32,962 nt of DNA from Clostridia bacterium (GTDB taxonomy: Bacteria > Bacillota > Clostridia > Oscillospirales > Acutalibacteraceae). The position numbers were made by a program, and so were the translations under genes. The notes under the pieces were generated by a model. That model was not told the origin of the DNA and searched no databases. It saw nothing but the letters and a program-made list of their open reading frames with translations. Of this stretch, positions 23,257 through 29,666 are shown one piece after another; position 1 is the stretch's first letter, and every line of letters starts with the position of its first letter. The stretch lies in NCBI GenBank assembly GCA_017428525.1, contig JAFRQQ010000026.1:1-32962 (forward strand). Direction: 5' to 3'.

Positions 23257-25698
23257 ATGCAGCATAAGATTCATATTGCCTACGGGTTCCATGTCAACTG
23301 CTATCATTCCTATCGCGGCGATACGCCGGACGCGCAGGGCTTCGGCTCGGATCTGCGCATCATCCGCGGCATTCTCGCAACGCTGGATGCGCTGAACGCG
23401 GCGGGCATTCCCGTCAAGGGTACGTGGGACTGCGAAAACTTCTTTTCGCTCGAGCAGATCCTGCCCGCCCATGCGCCGGATATCCTCGAAGGGCTGCAGC
23501 GCCGCACGGAGGACTGTGGCGACGAGCAGATCATCATGGGCTATTCCAACGGCGCGCTCGGCGCGATGGAGCCGGCGGAGCTGGCGGCGTCCGTCAACCT
23601 TGCCGTTTCCAATCCGCAGGGCTCGGGGCTTCGGGATCTGTTCGGACGCTGCGCGCGGATCGTCCGCCCGCAGGAGGTCATGTTTTCGCCCTCGCAGGTG
23701 CATACCTACAAAGCGCTCGGCGTCGAGGCGCTCTGCCTCTATTATTCCTGCGTGCCGTTCGACGCCTTTCAGACGCTGATTCCGCCGCTGGATGACACGC
23801 AGGCCTTCAATCCGCTGACCTTTGAATACGGCGGCGAAGGGCTGACCGTGATCCCGACCTATTCCAACGCCGACGTGTGCGACGCGGGCTGCCTGCGCGC
23901 CTGGGTGCGGGAGCTGCACGAAAAGCAGGCGCGCGGCGAGATCAATCAGGATTTATTTTTATTCATCAATATGGATGCGGACGCCGTTTTCTGGGAGCCG
24001 CTGCAGCTTCCGCTTGTCGGCAACCGCATTGCGAATACGGACGGTCTGCACGGCCTCGTGACGGAAGTCGCCGACCTGGATTATGTCGTATTCGATACGC
24101 CGGGCGGCTATCTCCGAACGCACGGGCCCGTCGGAAAAATCACCTTCGCGCAGGATACGGCCGACGGCAATTTCACCGGCTATGCCTCCTGGGCGGAAAA
24201 GCCGTATAACCGCAGGATCTGGACCGCAATCGAGCGCAGCCGCACCGCCGGAAAGGCGCGGGAAGACCCGGTCGCGTTTCTGGATCGCGTCCGCCTGCTT
24301 TCCACCACACATTTCGGTCTGGCCACGCCCGTGCTGAATCTGCAGCGCGAAACGGCGGCAAATGCGCTCGCCGGCGCGCTGACGGCGTCGTCCGTCTGCC
24401 CGGACAGCCGTCTGACCGTGCACAACACTGCGGGCACGCGGCTGCAATGCGTGCAGCTCGCCTGCAGCGGCGGCGCGGCCGTCACGCTCGCGGGGGAGGG
24501 GCTGGAAGCCGCCACGGTGATCCCGATGGACGACGAAAGCGTCTTTGCTTTGCTGCGTTTTCGCGACGTGCGGGAGACCTACGAAATTACAGCGACGCCT
24601 GCACAGTGGATGCAGACGCAGGCGCGCGGCGTGCTGCAAAGCGGCGGCACCTCGCTCGTTTTCTCGGGCGCAAACCGCGTTGCGCAGCTGGTCTGCAACG
24701 GCCATCTGATCGGCGGCGCGGAGTTTTTGCAATCGTATCTGACCTATGGTGGCAAACGCTGTGATTTCATCACCGAAGGGCTGACCGGCGGAAAAATACT
24801 CGGCGGCGACTGCCTTGCGCTGCACGGCCGGATCTGCCTGCCCGGCGCCCTCGAACAGGGCAGCTTCTGCTACCGGTTCTTCACATCTGATGCCGCGCAG
24901 GGCATCTTCGTTGTCATGGACGTGCGCTATCCCTACACGGCGGAGCGCGACGCGATCTCGACGGAGAATTCCACGCTCGGCCGCTATACCGATATGCAGT
25001 GGCAGGAGGCGGCGCCCTTTGCGCTGACCTTCCGCAACGGCGGTCCGGTCTCGGTCATCAAGCGGAATTTCGAGGGCGACGTTTCCGCCTTCCGCACGGC
25101 GTCCTATGCCGAAGCGAATCCGCGCAATGCGTCGCTCGATTCCTTCAACAATCAGCTCACGGCGGGCTGCGTCGGTCTGACGGACAGCGCGCACGGTCTG
25201 CTGCTGGGCAACGCGCGCAATGTCCTCTCCTCGATGGCGTACTGCCCGATGCGTCTGCATGCGGACGGGCGGGTGACGATGAATCCCTTCGGCACCTTTT
25301 CCGGCAGGCAGCGGCGCCACCGGAATCGCTCAGGCGACCGGATTCCGCTGACCTACACGCTGATCGCGCCGCAGGGCAAGAGCCTTGCGCCGTCCTATAA
25401 CGGCAGCGCCGAGCGCGCGGTGCTCTGCCTGCTTCCGTTTGAAGGCAGCCGGCCGGCGCCGGAGGCGATGCGCGACCTTCTGGCCTTTGCCGACGGCGCG
25501 TTCGTCACCGGGCGCGACGGTCCGCTTGCGCCGTTTGCGGGCGAAAACGTCACTGTGCACCGCGTCGAGCAGCCGCTCGAAAACGCCCGGATCCGATCGC
25601 CGCTGCTGACCGGCATCCGGGGCAACCTGGGCCGATACCTCGTGCGCGGCACGCGGGCGGTCGCCTATATCCTGCGCCGCCAGCACGGCGCAAAATGA
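23257..25698 (+). CDS. Large cytoplasmic protein with probable GH38/GH57-like barrel
   Basis: This 813-residue protein has no signal peptide. The first 270 residues look like a seven-stranded (beta/alpha) barrel of the GH38/GH57/deacetylase type. They start with IHIAYGFHVNCYHSYRGD (5-22; His12 and His17), then RGILATLDALNAAGIPVKGTWDCENFF (37-63), MGYSNGALG (94-102), RPQEVMFSPSQVHTYKALGVEA and an acidic FINMDADAVFW strand. The rest is beta-rich, with VVMDVRYPYT and a C-terminal RAVAYILRRQ end, as in the sandwich parts of alpha-mannosidase-like enzymes. I am unsure of the family; a carbohydrate-active enzyme is the best guess. The frame is open for 18 codons before the ATG at 23257, but GAAGGAG is 8 nt ahead of this ATG. 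It pairs with the SDR and faces the GH106-like operon. Confidence 0.8.
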   Translation: MQHKIHIAYGFHVNCYHSYRGDTPDAQGFGSDLRIIRGILATLDALNAAGIPVKGTWDCENFFSLEQILPAHAPDILEGLQRRTEDCGDEQIIMGYSNGALGAMEPAELAASVNLAVSNPQGSGLRDLFGRCARIVRPQEVMFSPSQVHTYKALGVEALCLYYSCVPFDAFQTLIPPLDDTQAFNPLTFEYGGEGLTVIPTYSNADVCDAGCLRAWVRELHEKQARGEINQDLFLFINMDADAVFWEPLQLPLVGNRIANTDGLHGLVTEVADLDYVVFDTPGGYLRTHGPVGKITFAQDTADGNFTGYASWAEKPYNRRIWTAIERSRTAGKAREDPVAFLDRVRLLSTTHFGLATPVLNLQRETAANALAGALTASSVCPDSRLTVHNTAGTRLQCVQLACSGGAAVTLAGEGLEAATVIPMDDESVFALLRFRDVRETYEITATPAQWMQTQARGVLQSGGTSLVFSGANRVAQLVCNGHLIGGAEFLQSYLTYGGKRCDFITEGLTGGKILGGDCLALHGRICLPGALEQGSFCYRFFTSDAAQGIFVVMDVRYPYTAERDAISTENSTLGRYTDMQWQEAAPFALTFRNGGPVSVIKRNFEGDVSAFRTASYAEANPRNASLDSFNNQLTAGCVGLTDSAHGLLLGNARNVLSSMAYCPMRLHADGRVTMNPFGTFSGRQRRHRNRSGDRIPLTYTLIAPQGKSLAPSYNGSAERAVLCLLPFEGSRPAPEAMRDLLAFADGAFVTGRDGPLAPFAGENVTVHRVEQPLENARIRSPLLTGIRGNLGRYLVRGTRAVAYILRRQHGAK

Positions 25699-25759
25699 CG
25701 CCGCCGACCCGATTGCGGGACTGTTTTTCGAAAGAATTGTCACAGGGATGATTTTTTTG

Positions 25760-25789
25760 TTGCAATTTCACGCGGCATTATGTTATAAT
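25760..25789 (+). promoter_or_regulatory. Promoter of the partner-switching operon
   Basis: TTGCAA (25760-25765), 18 bp and a perfect TATAAT (25784-25789) with an extended -10 TGT. The leader to the start at 25846 is 57 bp. No clear terminator for the preceding gene is seen between 25699 and 25760. Confidence 0.82.
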
Positions 25790-25845
25790 ATCTTGAAACA
25801 GTGTTTTCGAATCAATTAATCATTTTTATTCGGAGGTCATTTATC

Positions 25846-26145
25846 ATGCTGAATTTTGAGAAAAAAATCGATGGTTCCGTGCTCACCGTGCTCCTTGACG
25901 GCAAACTGGACACCGGCACGACGCCGGAGCTGGCCGCTGCGATCGAGGCGGACACCGAACAGGCGGATCAGGTCATTTTCGACATGAAGGATCTGAAATA
26001 CATCTCCTCCGCCGGTCTGCGTCTGCTGCTCTCGCTGCACAAGAAGATGATGAAGAAGGACGGTTTCGTGATCCGTAACGTCAACGAGACCAACATGGAG
26101 ATTCTGGATTTCACCGGCTTTGCCGAGATTCTCAACATCGAATGA
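25846..26145 (+). CDS. STAS-domain anti-sigma-factor-antagonist-type protein
   Basis: This 99-residue protein consists of one STAS domain of the SpoIIAA/RsbV kind. The core DQVIFDMKDLKYISSAGLRLLLSLHKKM (41-68) contains the Ser pair (54/55) that is phosphorylated by the partner kinase and dephosphorylated by a PPM phosphatase. LDGKLDTGTTPELAAAIE (17-34) forms the first helix and strand. In partner switching the unphosphorylated form binds the kinase and frees its target. GGAGG lies about 9 nt before the ATG at 25846. The next gene starts 4 bp after the stop, and a phosphatase/kinase fusion follows in the same operon, so these are probably its direct partners. Confidence 0.93.
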   Translation: MLNFEKKIDGSVLTVLLDGKLDTGTTPELAAAIEADTEQADQVIFDMKDLKYISSAGLRLLLSLHKKMMKKDGFVIRNVNETNMEILDFTGFAEILNIE

Positions 26146-26149
26146 CCGA

Positions 26150-27295
26150 ATGCTGAGCAAGTATTTCTCAAAGGAGCCCTGCAACACAGGCCGTCAGTTT
26201 GAGCTGGACTGGTTCCGGTTTATTCTGATATACCGGTTTGCGATCGTGCACGTTTTCGTGGACGCGACGCCGCCGGCGAACCTGGATGTGCTGGGCATTC
26301 CTTACTATTTCGATTCCGTTGTCGGCGGCGTGATCGGGCCCAACCGGTTCATGATTTACATGGGCATCGGTCTGGCCTACTCGCGCCATGCCTCGCCGAA
26401 GGAGCTCTTTCAGCGCGGCGTCCGGATCTGGATCGTGGGCTTCGTTCTGAATATTTTCCGCTATCTGATCCCCTCCCTGCTCGGCTACGGGATCACCGGC
26501 AACGCGGAGCATTTCCTTTCGGAGCTGCCCTATCTTTTCTTCGGCAACGATATCCTGCAGTTCGCCGCCCTTGCGATGATGGTGATGGCGCTGCTGCTGC
26601 GTCTTAAGCTGAATCCGCCCAAGATCCTTGCGGTTTCGCTCGTCATGAGCGTGATCGGCACGCTCTTGCGCAGTGTGGATACGCACAACAACGTGCTGAA
26701 CGTGGTGCTCGGGCATTTCATCGGCGTCGAAACGGTTTCGGGCGATCCCTATATTTATTCCGATTTTCCGCTGCTGATCTGGTTCATCTTCTATGCCTTC
26801 GGTTATCTTTTCGGCTACTATTACCAGCGGCTGAAGGATAAGGATAAATTCTATCTGACTGTTTCCCCGATCTGCCTGCTGATTTCGGCTGTGTTCTGCA
26901 TCTGGGAAATTGTCGGCGGCTTCGGCATGATGATGGGCGAGGGCGCGAATGTGTTTTATCATATGCACACCGTCGAGGCGTTCATCTGCATTCTTGCCAC
27001 CGTCGGCACGATGATGCCGTTCTATTATGTGTCGAAGATCATACCGGAGAAATGGAAAGCGCCCATTGAGCGCGTGAGCCGGAACGTCAACACAATTTAC
27101 TGCATCCACTGGGTGCTCGTTTTCTGGGTTGTGGATCTGCTCATCTTCTGCCTCAAGGGCGACACCTATCTCGAACCCGTGCCCGCCTATCTGCTCGGCC
27201 TTGCGCTCAGTGTGATTGCCATGCTACTCGCCGAGGTCTGGGGAAAGATAAAAATGAATCATAAAAGGAAAATAGACTATGAAAAAGAGGGGTAA
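26150..27295 (+). CDS. Integral-membrane acyltransferase-like protein
   Basis: This 381-residue protein has about ten transmembrane segments. The N-terminal QFELDWFRFILIYRFAIVHVF (19-39) resembles the RxxxLDxLR opening of acyltransferase-3 or DUF1624/YeiB-like proteins, which acylate surface sugars, lipids or glycans. A His (HVFVD) sits at the end of the first helix where such families often carry their catalytic His. A later YCIHWVLVFWVVD segment resembles the Y-x-x-H-x pattern near the end of acyltransferase-3 proteins. The exact family is uncertain. The ATG at 26150 is 4 bp after the STAS stop and has no good ribosome-binding site, so translation is likely coupled. The 3' end overlaps the phosphatase/kinase gene by 17 bp. 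Confidence 0.78.
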   Translation: MLSKYFSKEPCNTGRQFELDWFRFILIYRFAIVHVFVDATPPANLDVLGIPYYFDSVVGGVIGPNRFMIYMGIGLAYSRHASPKELFQRGVRIWIVGFVLNIFRYLIPSLLGYGITGNAEHFLSELPYLFFGNDILQFAALAMMVMALLLRLKLNPPKILAVSLVMSVIGTLLRSVDTHNNVLNVVLGHFIGVETVSGDPYIYSDFPLLIWFIFYAFGYLFGYYYQRLKDKDKFYLTVSPICLLISAVFCIWEIVGGFGMMMGEGANVFYHMHTVEAFICILATVGTMMPFYYVSKIIPEKWKAPIERVSRNVNTIYCIHWVLVFWVVDLLIFCLKGDTYLEPVPAYLLGLALSVIAMLLAEVWGKIKMNHKRKIDYEKEG

Positions 27296-29309
27296 TATCA
27301 CCAGGCGCACCCTGATCTCCGTGTTTTTCACCGTTGTGATCCTGATCGTGTCGATCAGCGTTTCCACGGGCTTTCAGCTGCGCAACGTCCTGATCGAGAA
27401 GTATTCCGCGTTCGCTCTGACCTATGTGAAAGCGGCGGCGGAGTTCATTGACGGCGACACGATTGAACACTATGTTGCCACCGGTCAGAAGGACGCCTAC
27501 TATGAGGAGATCGACAAATACCTGAATGCCACCGCCGATTCCAGCGCGGACGATGCAAACATCGAGTATTTCTATATCCTCATCCCGGGGGAGGAGGAAT
27601 TCATCTATATCTGGGATGCCGAACCGGATGAGGAGCCGATGGATCTGCTTGAAACCTATCCCTACAGCGAAGGCGCAAAGGAGCAGGCGGAGAAGATCTT
27701 CAACAAGGAGATCAAGGAGGACGCGCAGTATTATGTCGACGCGGAGAACGGCACGCCCACGCTGACGGTTTCCGTGCCGCTGCTTGACAGCGCGGACAAC
27801 GTGGTGGCCATCATCGCCGCGGATCTTTCCGTGCGCGGCATCAACAGCGCGCTGGGCACCATCCTGATCGGTATTCTGATTCCCGTGGCCGGCATCATGC
27901 TGCTGACCATGGTGCTGTATTACTATGTCACGAAGAAGGGGATCATCCAGCCGATCGTCAAGCTCCAGCGGGCGACCGAGGAGATCGTTGAGAATCTGGA
28001 AAGCGAGAAATCGCCGACGATCGATATCCACACGAACGATGAAATCGAGCTGCTTGCGGAATCCTTTGTGGATATGACCGGCAAGCTCCGCGATTATATC
28101 AGCCAGAATGCGGCCATCACCGCCGAGAAAGAGCGCATCGGCGCCGAGCTCGAGCTTGCCACGCGCATTCAGGCGGATATGCTGCCGAATATCTTCCCGG
28201 CCTTCCCGGAGCGCGATGATTTCGACATTTACGCTTCGATGACGCCCGCCAAGGAAGTCGGCGGCGACTTCTACGACTTCTTCCTTGTCGACGACACCCG
28301 TCTTGCGATGGTGGTGGCTGACGTTTCGGGCAAGGGCGTTCCCGCCGCGCTGTTTATGATGATGTGTAAGATCCTGATCCAGAATCAGGTCATGAGCGGC
28401 AAGTCCCCGGCCGAGGCGCTCGAGGCGGTCAACAATCAGATCTGCTCCAACAACCGCGAGGAGATGTTCATCACGGTCTGGCTCGGCGTGCTCGATCTGG
28501 AAACCGGCCTGCTGACCGCGTCAAACGCCGGCCACGAAAAGCCGATGCTCCTCATGCCCGGCGGCGAATTTGAGATGTATAAAGACCGCCACGGCTTCGT
28601 CATCGGCGGCATGGAGGGCGTGAAATACAAGGAGTATCAGATCCAGCTTGAGCCGGGCGCGAAGCTCTTTGCCTACACGGACGGCGTGCCGGAGGCGACC
28701 AGCGAAAGCGACGAGCTCTTCGGCACGGACAGGACCCTGGCCGCGCTCAACAGCGTCAAGGACTGCGCGCCGGATGTCATCCTGCATAAGACGAAAGAGG
28801 CCGTGGACAGCTTCGTGGGCAACGCCCCGCAGTTTGACGACCTGACGATGCTCTGCATTGAGTATATCGGGAAGCAGCCGGAGGAAGATGCGCAGGAAGA
28901 GAAGAATGAAATCACCATTGACAACGAAGTGGGCGAGATTTCGAAGGTGATCGATTATGTAGCCGCGCTGGTGGAGAAGCTGCCCTTCCCGATGAAAGTG
29001 CAGAACCAGATCGAGGTCGCCATTGACGAGATCATGAGCAACATCGTGCATTACGCCTACGGCGACAGGAAAGGCAAGGCGACGGTGCGGGTCGAAAGCG
29101 ACGAGAAAGGCATCACGCTCACCGTGACGGACAGCGGCATCCCCTATGATCCGCTGAAAAAAGAGGACCCCGACATCACCCTTTCCGCAGAGGAACGGGG
29201 CATCGGCGGTTACGGCATCTTCATCGTCAAAAAGGTGATGGATGAGCTGCATTACAAGTATGTCAACGGCAAAAACATCCTGACGATGCGGAAGAATTTC
29301 ACAGAATAA
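27279..29309 (+). CDS. Sensor-HAMP-SpoIIE phosphatase-HATPase kinase fusion
   Basis: This 676-residue membrane protein has TM1 (about 11-31), an extracytoplasmic acidic sensor region (32-190; with YFYILIPGEEEFIYIWD and a terminal SADNVVAIIAADLSV like Cache domains), TM2 (about 192-216) and a HAMP linker (217-275). A PPM/SpoIIE (RsbU-type) phosphatase domain (about 285-530) follows, with metal-binding Asp330 (VGGDFYD), Asp348 (ADVSGKG), YTDGV (466-470) and FDDLT (519-523). Last is a HATPase_c domain (about 545-676) of the RsbW/SpoIIAB type, with N-box Asn588 (EIMSNIVHYAYG), DSGIP (618-622) and GIGGYGIF (641-648). Phosphatase and kinase act in opposition on STAS proteins, so both could act on the STAS protein of this operon. 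AGGAAAA lies about 9 nt before the ATG; a GH-type function is excluded. Confidence 0.95.
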   Translation: MKKRGNITRRTLISVFFTVVILIVSISVSTGFQLRNVLIEKYSAFALTYVKAAAEFIDGDTIEHYVATGQKDAYYEEIDKYLNATADSSADDANIEYFYILIPGEEEFIYIWDAEPDEEPMDLLETYPYSEGAKEQAEKIFNKEIKEDAQYYVDAENGTPTLTVSVPLLDSADNVVAIIAADLSVRGINSALGTILIGILIPVAGIMLLTMVLYYYVTKKGIIQPIVKLQRATEEIVENLESEKSPTIDIHTNDEIELLAESFVDMTGKLRDYISQNAAITAEKERIGAELELATRIQADMLPNIFPAFPERDDFDIYASMTPAKEVGGDFYDFFLVDDTRLAMVVADVSGKGVPAALFMMMCKILIQNQVMSGKSPAEALEAVNNQICSNNREEMFITVWLGVLDLETGLLTASNAGHEKPMLLMPGGEFEMYKDRHGFVIGGMEGVKYKEYQIQLEPGAKLFAYTDGVPEATSESDELFGTDRTLAALNSVKDCAPDVILHKTKEAVDSFVGNAPQFDDLTMLCIEYIGKQPEEDAQEEKNEITIDNEVGEISKVIDYVAALVEKLPFPMKVQNQIEVAIDEIMSNIVHYAYGDRKGKATVRVESDEKGITLTVTDSGIPYDPLKKEDPDITLSAEERGIGGYGIFIVKKVMDELHYKYVNGKNILTMRKNFTE

Positions 29310-29329
29310 CAGGCAGAAAAAACGCAAAG

Positions 29330-29365
29330 GCGCGCTGTGATCCGGGGATTGCAGCGCGCTTTTTT
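29330..29365 (+). terminator. Rho-independent terminator of the partner-switching operon
   Basis: An 8-bp GC stem (29330-29337 with 29352-29359; GCGCGCTG/CAGCGCGC) is followed by six T, 20 bp after the stop codon. Confidence 0.88.
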
Positions 29366-29405
29366 GAATGGCATTCCCTGCAATAATTACCGGGTTGTTT
29401 TTTCT

Positions 29406-29499
29406 GCAGGGGGCGCTGCCCCCGGCGCTCCGCACAGCGGTACGCCGTGGAAATGCAGGGAGCGACGTCCCGGCGCTCCGACACCGCGGTACGACGTGG
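29406..29499. repeat. Two 45-bp tandem-like intergenic repeats
   Basis: 29406-29450 and 29455-29499 are imperfect direct copies separated by AAAT. Both start GCAGGG, share CGGCGCTCCG and end GGTACGnCGTGG. Each can fold into two hairpins (for example GGGGGC/GCCCCC in copy 1 and ACCGCG/CGTGGT in copy 2). The region 29366-29575 carries no gene, and these repeats are its main content. They resemble small interspersed repeats of GC-rich Clostridia, but I cannot name the family. Confidence 0.7.
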
Positions 29500-29511
29500 T
29501 CAGTTTTTTTT
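29483..29511 (+). terminator. Possible second terminator in the repeat element
   Basis: ACCGCG/CGTGGT (29483-29488 with 29495-29500) with a six-base loop is followed by CAG and eight T residues. The stem is short, so it would be a weak or back-up terminator. Confidence 0.5.
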
Positions 29512-29575
29512 CATGATCATTCAGAGCGCCGCCGTCCGCGAAGTGTTTTTGAACAAAAATTATTCGGATTGCATA

Positions 29576-29604
29576 TTGAAAAATCCGGAATATAATAGTA
29601 TAAT
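29576..29604 (+). promoter_or_regulatory. Promoter of the surface repeat protein gene
   Basis: TTGAAA (29576-29581), 17 bp and a perfect TATAAT (29599-29604) lie 62 bp before the start at 29667. A second TATAAT (29591-29596) with TTGCAT 16 bp upstream may act as an alternative. The local sequence is strongly AT-rich. Confidence 0.85.
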
Positions 29605-29666
29605 AGAAAATGAAGATTTAAATATTTCTTATTTGTTGAGAGATTTTTATACAGGAGGAATTGAGA

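Noticed and set aside
23959..25320. 453-residue minus-strand frame opposite the 813-residue protein
   Set aside because: Composition typical of antisense shadows and no ribosome-binding site; the plus-strand frame has coherent protein motifs.
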